Origin: Sternotherus odoratus
Taxonomy: Eukaryota > Chordata > Testudines > Kinosternidae
Assembly (NCBI GenBank): GCA_032164245.1
Contig: JAVMKO010000003.1
Location: 88,287,890 to 88,351,889, forward strand
DNA: 64,000 nt
Direction of reading: 5' to 3'
The position numbers were made by a program, and so were the translations under genes. Positions 45,444 to 56,228 of this stretch are shown here, piece by piece. Below the pieces are notes generated by a model that saw only the letters and a list, made by a program, of their open reading frames with translations, was not told the origin of the DNA and made no database searches. How positions within the stretch are numbered: position 1 is the first letter of the stretch; the number at the start of each line of letters is the position of its first letter.

Positions 45444-46728
45444 GTTCCCCTTCCAGCTATCTAGTCAACCAGTGAATCACTCCCTCGGGCCCCCGGCTCG
45501 CAGAAACTGCCGCAGCCTTCGTTTCCCGATCGAGCTTCCTGACCAAATGACCAAGGACTCTCGGAGAGCCTGCAAGGCTATGTACCTCCTGAGTATTGCT
45601 GAGATTAAAATCACTGGACCAAATGATCAATGCCCCACCAGTGCCCCCGGAACCCCAGGCATGAACAGCTAGTGGAAAGCCTCGATCAAGCTATCAGTGA
45701 CCAAATAACCTCTACCTGCGGCCTCGATCAAGATATCAGAAAACCAAGAGACCAAATGACCCAATGACCAGTGAACCCACAAATGACCCTGGCGTGTTTC
45801 CCAGAGAAAATCTCACGGGGACCCCAAAGATCCCACCGACGTCATCAACCTTCTCTCCCCCAGAGGCCAAGTTATCAAATACAAGAACACCGGTCACACA
45901 GAATCAAACGCCTCCCTGCTATCACTAGTACCTCAGGCAGAACTAAAGAGTCCCGCCGTGCAATCCTGAGGGTCTGTGTTCACCTCACTCGTCCCCCCGG
46001 AACCCCAGCTTCAGGGACCAGCAGCTATAGCACAAACAACTAGTTCTGGGTTTTCTACGTTCCCCCGGAACCCCAGCTTCAGGAACCGTCCCTCCTCGGG
46101 GACCCGTGGCCCTCACGGTCACCACTGAGAACTATGGTTATCCCGAATACTCACTCTGACCCCTCTGGTTCCTACCGGCCCACCCGGATCACCCGGGCTA
46201 TGGGCTTGCCCTCGGCTCTCGGATCACCCCGGCCGGGACACTCCTATACCTATATTCCTTCCTAACACCGAGAATCTCTGAGTTCCTCTAACAGGACCCC
46301 AGAGCCAGGCTATAACTCCAATAGTTGTCCCGATATCGTTCCCAACTACCAGAAAACCTGATACTCACATCTCCACCTCGCCTCAAACGGTTGGTACCAG
46401 AGGACCAGTTGCAGGAGCGATTCCTTACAGCTTCCAAGTGGTCCGAACCCTCGGCTCGAGCGGTGAAGGTCGTGGAAGGATCCTGCTGATCAGCTTTCTA
46501 ATTCAAGGCCTCTCGCTCCAAAAATCCAAAACCAAAAGTCCAAAAAACCCAAAAATCCGCGATCTTCTGTCAGGAACCTTAGCTTTGCCTGATTTTAAAG
46601 GAGATTGCCTTTAACCTCTCAGGTATCCTCGCAGCTGAACCTAGATTTAGGGACAGGCAGAATACTTGCCTGGTGCGCACTTCCCCTCCTCTAGTTCATC
46701 TACGCCGATCCCGAGGTGGTCCAAGGAG
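45444..46728 (-). other. ERV leader between primer-binding site and gag
   Basis: 1.3 kb of GC-rich sequence without a long frame on the minus strand. It is expected to hold a packaging signal and splice donor, neither of which I could identify. The + strand ORFs here are not credible. Confidence 0.7.
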
Positions 46729-46747
46729 TCTCCTGCCTGGCTCGCCA
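46729..46747 (-). promoter_or_regulatory. ERV primer-binding site, tRNA-Arg
   Basis: The + strand sequence 'tctcctgcctggctcgcca' equals the 3' end of vertebrate tRNA-Arg(ACG), from memory, in 17 of 19 positions including the terminal gctcgCCA. It sits 2 bp inside the LTR edge, the expected place. Confidence 0.78.
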
Positions 46748-46749
46748 AT

Positions 46750-47289
46750 TGTTGCAAAAATCTGTTCTTTCCTTGGAGGCCTCTCCAATTCACCTCAAAG
46801 GACAGGCAAAAGACAAAAGGTAACCTGAACAAACAAAAGGTTTATTTGTGCACAAACAGGGGTTCAGGGGAATACAACTCCAAAGCCTGAAAGCCCACTG
46901 ACACAGGGTGGGCAAAACATATATACAGGATACAAATATGTAAGCAACCAATAACATTCAAGATAGTCACAGCTACATGCAGCCAATAATCATATGCCAC
47001 ATACATGCTTGTATACAGATTCAAACAGTACCATGGTTACCAGCCGTTAGTTCCCGCTCTTTCTGTAACACAAGCATGAGAGACATTGTTGCAAAGTAAG
47101 GCATGAGCTGCTAGGCCTACGTGCAAACTCAGCCTCTGACTATGGCTACATGCCCACCCAGCTGACAGACTCCATTTTAAAACAAAACCCCATTTTGCCT
47201 TACATATTTTACAACTATTAACCCCGCAGTTACCACATGTTACACAATACCCAGTAATCAATAAATACCATTTTCACATTTGTACTACA
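46750..47289 (-). repeat. ERV 5' LTR (element orientation)
   Basis: Minus-strand reading starts TGTAGTAC and ends GCAACA. It contains a TATA-like tatata (antisense of 46920-46925) and the poly(A) signal AATAAA (antisense of 46841-46846) about 75 bp further on, a spacing consistent with a short R region. Identical by eye to 41465-42004. Confidence 0.93.
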
Positions 47290-47293
47290 TCAG

Positions 47294-47587
47294 GCTTCAG
47301 GAAATTCCTTTGATTGTCGTTTTGTGTTTCACTTACTATGTGGGGGCCAAGGAAAGTTTTATTTTGCAGTCGACTATCTGCCCTAGGCTTTTAGACTTCC
47401 AAAGAAGCAGGGATTAAAGTGGCTGTAGTATTTAGTTTAGGGAGGAAGGAAAGGCCCATCTTTTGGTGTTTGAAGGGAGTTCCTTGTGATCTCAGAGTAG
47501 CTCTGTTAGAGTCTCAGAAGAGTGGGAGACCTCACAAGTGGTATAGCATGGACAATGAGGGACAGTGTTGTGTCTTGTCTTTCTTTG
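47294..47587. other. Unique sequence between ERV and hAT element
   Basis: About 290 bp; nothing recognised. Confidence 0.5.
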
Positions 47588-47681
47588 GTTTAAGTCAGGG
47601 GTCTCCAAACTACGGCCCGCGGGCCGGATGCGGCCCGCGAGGCCCTCTCATCCGGCCCGCGGAGATATTTTTGGCTCCGCG

Positions 47682-47943
47682 CTGGGGCCTGGAAGCGCCG
47701 CGCGGGCCGCCGCCGCCAGCCGCGGGGCCTGGAAGCGCCGCGCGCTCGGCCGCCGCCGCCAGCCGCGGGGCCTGGAAGCGCCGCGCGCTCGGCCGCCGCC
47801 GCCAGCCGCGGGGCCTAAGAAGCGCCGCGCGCTCGGCCGCCGCCGCCAGCCGCGGGGCCTAAGAAGCGCCGCGCGCTCGGCCGCCGCCGCCAGCCGCGGG
47901 GCCTGGAAGCGCCGCGCGCTCGGCCGCCGCCGCCAGCCGCGGG
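47682..47943. repeat. 43-bp minisatellite (6 units)
   Basis: The unit begins 'ggggcctggaagcgccgcgc' and ends 'gccgccagccgc'. Variants have 'ctaaga' for 'ctggaa'. Two copies of a different unit ('gccgggacgcgccacgtgct') follow up to about 48050. CpG-rich. Confidence 0.9.
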
Positions 47944-48104
47944 GCCGGGACGCGCCACGTGCTCGGCTGCAGGGACGGCTGGGAGCTGGGGCCGGGACGC
48001 GCCACGTGCTCGGCTGCAGGGACGGCTGGGAGCTGGGGCCGGGACGCGCCGCACAGCCACGCAGCGAACCGGTCTGTGGGGAGAGACCGGGTTGAGCAGG
48101 TCAG

Positions 48105-48905
48105 TTGGGGGGGGTGAGAGACCGGGCTGGGTGGGTCAGTTGGGGGGGGGGGTGGGTGGGAGGGAAGGAGGTTTTGGGGTGAGACCCTGCTGGGTGCGTC
48201 AGTTGGGGGGGGGTGGGTGGGAGGAAAGGAGGTTTTGGGGTGAGAGACCCTGCTGGGTGGGTCAGTTGGGGGTGGGGGGTGGGAGGAAAGGAGGTTTTGG
48301 GGTGAGAGACCCTGCTGGGTGGGTCAGTTGGGGGTGGGGGGTGGGAGGAAAGGAGGTTTTGGGGTGAGAGACCCTGCTGGGTGGGTCAGTTGGGGGTGGG
48401 GGGTGGGAGGAAAGGAGGTTTTGGGGTGAGAGACCCTGCTGGGTGCGTCAGTTGGGGGGTGGGTGGGAGGGAAGGAGGTTTTGGGGTGAGACCCTGCTGG
48501 GTGCGTCAGTTGGGGGGGGGTGGGAGGGAGGAAAGGAGGTTTTGGGGTGAGAGACCCTGCTGGGTGGGTCAGTTGGGGTGGGTGGGTGGGAGGAAAGGAG
48601 GTTTTGGGGTGAGAGACCTGGCTGGGTGGGTCAGTTGGGGGGGGGTGGGTGGGAGGAAAGGAGGTTTTGGGGTGAGAGACCTGTCTGGGTGGGTCAGTTG
48701 GGGGGGGGGGGTTGGAGGAAAGGAGGTTTTGGGGTGAGAGACCTGGGTGGGTGGGTCAGTTGGGGGGGGGGGGTTGGAGGAAAGGAGGTTTTGGGGTGAG
48801 AGACCTGGCTGGGTGGGTCATTTGGGGGGGGGGTGGTTGGAGGAAAGGAGGTTTTGGGGTGAGAGACCGGGCTGGGTGGGTCAGTTGGGGGGTGGGTGGG
48901 GACCC
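48105..48905. repeat. ~60-bp G-rich minisatellite (about 13 units)
   Basis: The unit is 'ggtgagagaccctgctgggt' plus 'gggtcagttggggg' plus 'gggaggaaaggaggttttgg', with length changes mostly in the G runs. Long strand-asymmetric G clusters could form G-quadruplexes. Confidence 0.92.
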
Positions 48906-49274
48906 GGGGGGAGGGGGCCGCGGGAGGCAGGAGACGGGGGGGGGGCGCGGGAGGTAGGAGACCGGCGGGGGGGGGCCCTTGGGCGGCGGGAGATCGGCGG
49001 GGGGGGGCGCGGGAGGCAGGGGGGGGAGCGCAGGTGGCGGGAGACTGGCCGGGGGCGGGGGGGGCCGCGGGCGGCGGGAGACTGGCGGGGGGGCCCCGTA
49101 TGGTCTGCCGTACGGGGCCCCAAAATTCCTGTCGCCGGCCCTGCCCCCCCCCCCAGCCCTCTTACACCCGCCTCCCCCCCCCCCCCCGCCCTCTTATCTT
49201 GTCGGCCCCCGAACCGCTATTTAATAGTTAATGCGGCCCTCGGGCTGAAAAGTTTGGAGACCCCTGGTTTAAGT

Positions 49275-51004
49275 CATGCCCTTAAAATAGTGTTTGGTAT
49301 TTGATTTTCTTGTTTTTTACACTGCAATTAAAAATAAAGGGGATCAAAATCACTCCATGACTTCATAATGAGACATAGTGCCAAGTAACCATTTCCCACA
49401 GTCAATATTACTGCTTTGGACACCAGCACTGGAAAAACAATTCACGCTGTCTGCTGTGCTGCTCCTCCAGATGTCAGTGGGTCTATTTTGATGCAAACAC
49501 CCAGTGAAATAAATTGTTTTGCATAATCTCGAGTTGCCTAGAACAGTACATGGGCGTGACACTCCCCTTCCCTCCATCCTGGCTTCATGCAGTCAGTGGG
49601 ACAGTTATGAAGTAAACCTTACTGTGAAAACTCGCTCTGGCTCTGCTGGAATTTAATGTCCTATCAATAATCTGTGACTAATGTGCAATTTGGAACATGA
49701 CTCCCATTAAAACAGCATGGGAAGTACTGTGCATGTCGAGTTGCTATTTTTCAGAAGGGTTATAACAACATGCTCGTATCACAGGAGGGTACGGGTGACC
49801 AGCCGGGACACAATTAATCTATTATAAGGGCTGACCGTCCTCACACCTCCACAGTTGTCCCTGGGCCAGGTCCTTTCAGCTGTGCCATTGCATTTTCCAG
49901 AGACAACGGATTGTTAATATTTGGTTCATAAAATTGTATCTATGTATTGCTCTTGGGGAAGCTAGAACATTAATATACCCTTACAGCATGCCAATTTCTT
50001 AAATATAAACTGCAATGTTCACTTAATAGGTAAAGAGCCCAAAGAAATAAAAGGATCTGTGAAAAAAAAATCCAGCTCCCATTGACTTTAATGGGAGCTG
50101 TGGGCAGGCATCTGATGGCATATACACCATGTGTAAACTTAAAAATTGCAAGTAATTACATCTGAAAATAGAGATGGGCCAAAATCGCAGCCCCTAATCC
50201 ATCCCCCTTCCTATTTCAGGGAAGACCTAGGTTCAAGTCCTTGAATCTGAATTTGCTTCTTCAGTGCTGTTGGTTACTTTCAGCACTAGAAGGAACGTAT
50301 TATATGGTTCTGGTTTGTATACATCCAAAAATGTGCAGGAACAGATATTCTCACTAGTTTTCAGCCCAAGAACATGGGACTCTTGGGAGAATAGCTAGTC
50401 TTGGGAGATGGTCATTTTGAACCAATATTTGCCAAAAACAAATTGTGTCCTCATCCCTAGTTTGTCATCACACCTAAATCTAAAATCATTTTGATGAAAT
50501 GCCTGCCTCTTCAGTCTGGTTCTATGATCTGCCTAGACCTGAGTTCAGGAGCTGGTGTTTGTCCTGAAACAGCAGATATTCTCTTAAAGACATAACATCG
50601 CCACCTTCTTGCATTTTTAGGAACTTATCCTGCAAATGCTGAGGGACTGCTGTGGGACTGCTAAAAGGTGCTGAGCATCCACATGAATGCACCTCACAGG
50701 CTGGTTTCTGAAACTATTAAGTATCACCTAAAGGTGCTATGACAGATATTGGTTTAGTTTGTATTTCTCTGAATGTATAGGAGCTTGGCCTGACAGAATT
50801 ACTTACCATTGGCTTTGATACCTTTCCTTTTCAGATACTGAGCATGAGTAACATCCGTCTTCCCTGAATCTTTTTCTCTCTCTCCCGCTGACTAAAAATC
50901 ATTAGGTGCGGCTGCTGCTGCCTATAGATGAGTTTATAACCCACCCAAGGAAAGTGAACATTACGAAGCTGTGCAATTGTGATGTGATATCTACTATTGG
51001 AGGA
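49275..51004. other. Intergenic, no gene seen
   Basis: Unique-looking sequence. 'cagctcccattgactttaatgggagctg' near 50071 is a palindrome typical of old amniote repeats. Nothing else was recognised. Confidence 0.55.
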
Positions 51005-51648
51005 TGTAGCGACGACTAACCCTTATGGTGCCTCCTGCTGGCTGTCTGGGAATTAACTCACCAGCTGTTGAAGCGCCCTCTGCTGGCCAGTGTCTCACTG
51101 TCCACTGGCCCCCGTGTCCCTCCCAGACCCCAGTGCCCTTTTACTGGGGTGCTGCCCCTTGGCAATACCCACACACTCTGCCTCTGGGTCTCTCCTCCCG
51201 GGTGAGCCCCCAACCCTCTATCCCCACATCACCTCAGTCTGCAGCTACTGCCAGTCAGCAACAAGCACTCTCAGGGGCAGACTGCAGTGTAAGAGCCAGT
51301 CATCATAGGCAAGGTGGGTTCGGACCTGCTGCCTTTCCCTGCAGCCCAGTTCCCTTTTGGACTTTCCTAGCAGGCTGCAGCCTGGGAGGTTGCCAGGCCT
51401 GAGCTCCCCAGCTCAGCCTGCCTCTTCCCCAGCACTGCTCCACCCTCAGTACCCTTAGCTCTCAGGCAGCTAGGTCCTTCTCCCTCCTCAGCTAGAGGGA
51501 GACTAAGAGCCTGGCTCACAGCCCTTTTATAAGGGCCATCTGTGGCCTGATTTCCCAATCAGCCTAGCTGATTGGCTCCGCAGGCCACAGCCCTCCACCG
51601 GACCTGTTTTTAATCTCTTCAGGGCTGGAGCAGGGTGACTGCCCCACT
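51005..51648 (-). mobile_element. Solo LTR (retroelement family not assigned)
   Basis: The left edge 'tgtagcgacgactaaccc' begins with TG. On the minus strand the sequence carries a TATA box in 'cccttataaaagg' (51523-51535) followed by GC-rich 'cagccaatcagc'-like promoter sequence on its upstream side. There is no adjacent primer-binding site or coding region, hence a solo LTR. The right edge is masked by the hAT fragment beginning at 51655. Confidence 0.6.
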
Positions 51649-51654
51649 ATAGAG

Positions 51655-51808
51655 CAGTGGTCGCCAACCTTTTGGTCCTCACGGACCACTAAAGTGGCGC
51701 GGCACGGCCCCCCCCCCCCCGGCTTGAGCAGCGCGGCTCGCCCCCCCTTCCCCCCCCGGCTTGAGCGGCGCAGCTCAGCCTCCCCCACCCCCGGCTTGAG
51801 CGGTTTCA
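51655..51808. mobile_element. hAT MITE fragment
   Basis: 'cagtggtcgccaacctttt' is a hAT-type terminus. GC-rich 'ggcttgagcggcg' repeats and C runs follow, then a sudden change to AT-rich DNA. The other end is missing. Confidence 0.65.
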
Positions 51809-51924
51809 CTTATTTGAAGTCTATGGATGTGTAGATTTATCAGGTCTCTGATTTAGCACAGTTCTGAAACATGTTTGCAGTACAAAATCTCTGCAATTAA
51901 TTTATAATTTTACTTGCAATCACT

Positions 51925-51926
<2 letters not shown>

Positions 51927-51956
<30 letters not shown>
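51927..51956. repeat. (TC)n microsatellite
   Basis: 30 bases of pure TC, followed by 'ctttcttcag', which imitates a splice acceptor. Confidence 0.95.
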
Positions 51957-51958
<2 letters not shown>

Positions 51959-54540
51959 TTCTTCAGGTTCTTACACTGTCCTCATCACCTTTTGAACACC
52001 TTCCAGTAGCACATTAAGTGGTGACTCCCATTATTCATTTGCGGTAAATTCTCTCTCTTCATTTCTCCTCCCGAGAGCTGTGTGTGCAACTGAGTATTTT
52101 TTCTAGTTTTGATTTTTTAAAAATACATGCTGTATTATGTTTATTGTAGAGAAGGCAAGGTGAAAAAAAAAGTCCATCTTACACTTGGAATGGAAGGTGG
52201 GGAGGATTGTGATCGTCCATAGTTTCTGGTCATTCATTCTGCATTCTTGGATCAGCCCCCATGAAAGCTCAGTCTCCTGTACAGGTAAGCTTTGTCCTCA
52301 TTGTAGAGAATTTCATTGTGTCACAGGAGAGGCATTATCAACCATGGACTTCATCCTGTGCTCTGTTGTTTAATACTGGGATAAAGGGCGATCATACAGT
52401 GTTCACAGAAAAGCATCTGGTCAGAATTTGCACCAACCTCCCTCACTCTTCAGTTGCTCCAGTCTCCCATGGCTCACCCTGGAACACACACTTCCAGAAA
52501 TCCTCACTATCCCCTCTTCACTTTGGAGAGTGATGCAGCCACTGTGGGGTGAGTGCAGGATGGGTTCACTTTCCAAATTCCCCAGGCCTTCCCTCTACAG
52601 CAGGCCGAGATAGAAACAGTAATCCTCACATGCATGCCTGAACACAGGGCCTGACAGTTTTACTCAGCCGCTCCCAAAAATATTTCCACCATCCACTTAT
52701 GGACAGAGGTGATGCTGGTGAGAGGAACGTCTCATGAAGACACACACTCGCAACTCAATTTGGTCTGTGGTACAAGTGCTCCTAGATACCTAAAGCACTG
52801 CAAGGGTGTATGGTTTTTTTTAAATGATAATGGATGTGGCCAAAAATCTCATGACCATGTGGCTTAAATGGTTCTAAATCTCGCACATCAGCTCCAGCAT
52901 GGTTGTTTTCTGCTGTTCACTGTCAAGAAAATCGTGCCCGATCAAGTGAAATGAGCAGGTGAAGCAGCAGATGTTTGAGCCAGAATCCACAAGTATTTTT
53001 GACATTGGCTAACATTGCCTCCAGTGAAGAAGCCAGGTGTGAGGCTTTGTGACTGGACAGTCCAGCTGTTTTGGAATGGTCTGTGCATGTGTGAGGGAAT
53101 GAGCAATTTGGAGCACAACTGTTTTCTTGTGTGTTTGTTTGCTGCTGCCTCTATGTATTGGTCACAGCAGAAGTGCAATGCCCAGTGGCAATGCAGGAAA
53201 TGAGAATCACACCTGCTCACTGTGCCTCAAAGCTATCCCAATATCCTGTTAGAAAAAATGTCTTTATTTGGCTGCTTGTTTGCATACCACTGGTAAGGTG
53301 TAAGAGACATAGTGTACTCCTCCAAAAGCCGGTCTGTCTTCGATCAGTGAGCTGTCATAAATACGACACAGACTGCTCTTTCTGCATCAGAGAGAATAAC
53401 TTGGTGCATTATGCTGCAGTAGCATTTGAAGCCAATATTTTTTTCTGGAATGCAGTGTAGCTGTAGATCAAAGTCTGTTGTTATGACTGTTTTCTGAGTG
53501 GTGTATCGTGTGGGTGGATAAATTTGGGAATGCTTAGCTTTCCTCTGGGAAAACCTAGTGGAAACACATCCTCCCTTTTTGCCACTCTGGGATAGCAGAC
53601 ATAACTGTCAAATGGCCAGTAGGTCCATTCTTGAAGCCAGCCAATGTGAGCTGCTGTGTGTGCCAACCGCTTGCCACCCTCTATGTTCCTTAGTACTGAT
53701 GAGTAGGTAGAAAGCAATACATGGCATAAACAGAATTTCCCTCTGGACGGCCTCTGGAGTCAACCTGCCAGCCAATGGAGAGCCATGACGGAATTATGCA
53801 TTATTATTACATCCTTCTCAAGCCAACAGTGGTGCACAGATGGAAACAAGTCCCTTCCCTCCCTGTCTTTAACTGTTCTGCCCTCTCTGCTATGGGTTCT
53901 TCTTAAATTTTCGCTTAGACACCCACATTTCCTCACATGAGTTCATTTCCATGTGACAGCTTCATGCGGGAGTCAGTATTGGCATCTGGAGTACATATTC
54001 CAAACTTATCCAATGCGTCCTTCTAATTCGACTGGAGATGAGCTGCTGGTTGATGATTTATCAAGGATAATATGAGTATTAAAATCAGAGAGAGTTGGAG
54101 GTTGTACTTAAAGTTGATGACTTCATTTTCTGTTTTATACAAGTAACTCTTAGGTATAGTGTAGAAGCTATTGGTGGATAGGTTAAATGTACAGTGAATA
54201 GCACATTGTGGGTTGGAAGGTTGAGGTGGGGTGAGCGGGAGAGAAGGCACCTCCTGTGTGGTTCTATGGGTTTTTTCTTTCAATTTTTAAATCTATTATT
54301 GCTCCCATGGCAGGCCAACAATATTAGTGAATAGTAGTAGGTTATCACTTGGCATATACATTTTTGTTTAGCTTTTCTTTAGTAGAATTTTAAAATGGAT
54401 TTGCTAGCCTATATAACAAAGATCCTGTTTTAGATAGTGCTTTCATATGGATTTGTTGGACTGAGTGGGATAGCTGGAGGACTGTTAATGGATGGGCAAT
54501 TACCATGCATACAAAATAATGTGGTTGTCCTTAGGTCAGA
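51957..54540. other. Intergenic, no gene seen
   Basis: The short frames (52261-52533, 53131-53460 and others) show no domain and no consistent splice context. Confidence 0.55.
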
Positions 54541-54548
54541 GTCTAAAT

Positions 54549-56220
54549 CAGGGGTCTCCAAACTTTTCAGCCCGAGGGCCGCATTAACTATTAAATAGCG
54601 GTTCGGGGGCCGACAAGATAAGAGGGCAGGGGGGGGGGGAGGCGGGTGTAAGAGGGCTGGGGGGGGGGGGGCAGGGCCGGCGACAGGAATTTTGGGGCCC
54701 CGTACGGCAGACCATACGGGGCCCCCCCCGCCAGTCTCCCGCCGCCCGCGGCCCCCCCCCGCCCCCGGCCAGTCTCCCGCCACCTGCGCTCCCCCCCCTG
54801 CCTCCCGCGCCCCCCCCCCGCCGATCTCCCGCCGCCCAAGGGCCCCCCCCCGCCGGTCTCCTACCTCCCGCGCCCCCCCCCCCCGTCTCCTGCCTCCCGC
54901 GGCCCCCTCCCCCCGGGTCCCCACCCACCCCCCAACTGACCCACCCAGCCCGGTCTCTCACCCCAAAACCTCCTTTCCTCCAACCCCCCCCCCCAAATGA
55001 CCCACCCAGCCAGGTCTCTCACCCCAAAACCTCCTTTCCTCCAACCCCCCCCCCCCCAACTGACCCACCCACCCAGGTCTCTCACCCCAAAACCTCCTTT
55101 CCTCCAACCCCCCCCCCCCAACTGACCCACCCAGACAGGTCTCTCACCCCAAAACCTCCTTTCCTCCCACCCACCCCCCCCCAACTGACCCACCCAGCCA
55201 GGTCTCTCACCCCAAAACCTCCTTTCCTCCCACCCACCCACCCCAACTGACCCACCCAGCAGGGTCTCTCACCCCAAAACCTCCTTTCCTCCCTCCCACC
55301 CCCCCCCAACTGACGCACCCAGCAGGGTCTCACCCCAAAACCTCCTTCCCTCCCACCCACCCCCCAACTGACGCACCCAGCAGGGTCTCTCACCCCAAAA
55401 CCTCCTTTCCTCCCACCCCCCACCCCCAACTGACCCACCCAGCAGGGTCTCTCACCCCAAAACCTCCTTTCCTCCCACCCCCCACCCCCAACTGACCCAC
55501 CCAGCAGGGTCTCTCACCCCAAAACCTCCTTTCCTCCCACCCCCCACCCCCAACTGACCCACCCAGCAGGGTCTCTCACCCCAAAACCTCCTTTCCTCCC
55601 ACCCACCCCCCCCCAACTGACGCACCCAGCAGGGTCTCACCCCAAAACCTCCTTCCCTCCCACCCACCCCCCCCCAACTGACCCACCCAGCCCGGTCTCT
55701 CACCCCCCCAACTGACCTGCTCAACCCGGTCTCTCCCCACAGACCGGTTCGCTGCGTGGCTGTGCGGCGCGTCCCGGCCCCAGCTCCCAGCCGTCCCTGC
55801 AGCCGAGCACGTGGCGCGTCCCGGCCCCAGCTCCCAGCCGTCCCTGCAGCCGAGCACGTGGCGCGTCCCGGCCCCGCGGCTGGCGGCGGCGGCCGAGCGC
55901 GCGGCGCTTCCAGGCCCCGCGGCTGGCGGCGGCGGCCGAGCGCGCGGCGCTTCTTAGGCCCCGCGGCTGGCGGCGGCGGCCGAGCGCGCGGCGCTTCTTA
56001 GGCCCCGCGGCTGGCGGCGGCGGCCGAGCGCGCGGCGCTTCCAGGCCCCGCGGCTGGCGGCGGCGGCCGAGTGCGCGGCGCTTCCAGGCCCCGCGGCTGG
56101 CGGCGGCGGCCCGCGCGGCGCTTCCAGGCCCCAGCGCGGAGCCAAAAATATCTCCGCGGGCCGGATGAGAGGGCCTCGCGGGCCGCATCCGGCCCGCGGG
56201 CCGTAGTTTGGAGACCCCTG
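54549..56220. mobile_element. GC-rich hAT element with minisatellites, copy 2 (inverted)
   Basis: Reverse complement of 47596-49266 over its whole length, including the same order of minisatellite variants. It is 1672 bp long. The flanks gtctaaat (54541-54548) and ctctatat (56221-56228) agree in 6 of 8 positions and both have the central TA favoured by hAT. Confidence 0.92.
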
Positions 56221-56228
56221 CTCTATAT

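Larger units (their letters stand above)
41465..47289 (-). mobile_element. Endogenous retrovirus, class I (gamma-like), young, pol-deleted
   Basis: Two 540-bp LTRs (TG...CA) that read as identical flank a 4745-bp interior. The 4-bp target duplication TCAG lies at 41461-41464 and 47290-47293. Minus-strand order is 5' LTR, tRNA-Arg primer-binding site, 1.3-kb leader, gag, start of pro, tandem repeats, remnant of the integrase C-terminus, polypurine tract, 3' LTR. Reverse transcriptase, RNase H, most of integrase and a recognisable env are absent, so this copy could only have moved using proteins supplied by another element. Identical LTRs imply recent insertion. Confidence 0.94.
47596..49266. 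mobile_element. GC-rich hAT element with minisatellites, copy 1
   Basis: Inverted ends 'caggggtctccaaact' and 'agtttggagacccctg' are flanked by a perfect 8-bp duplication gtttaagt (47588-47595 and 49267-49274), which defines a hAT insertion of 1671 bp. The interior is not coding. It has a GC-rich 43-bp array, a ~47-bp unit twice, a ~60-bp G-rich array, and a G-run section that ends near 'gccggccctgcccc'. It is non-autonomous. Confidence 0.93.

Noticed and set aside
47565..48957. Long Arg/Ala- and Gly-rich ORFs
   Set aside because: They are translations of the GC-rich minisatellites in the hAT element. The repeats read open in several frames; not genes.
51957..52020. Exon after 'ctctcctttcttcag'
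   Set aside because: The acceptor-like sequence is made by a TC microsatellite; no matching donor or conserved frame follows.
54430..56188. Long ORFs on both strands
   Set aside because: Same minisatellites in the inverted hAT copy.
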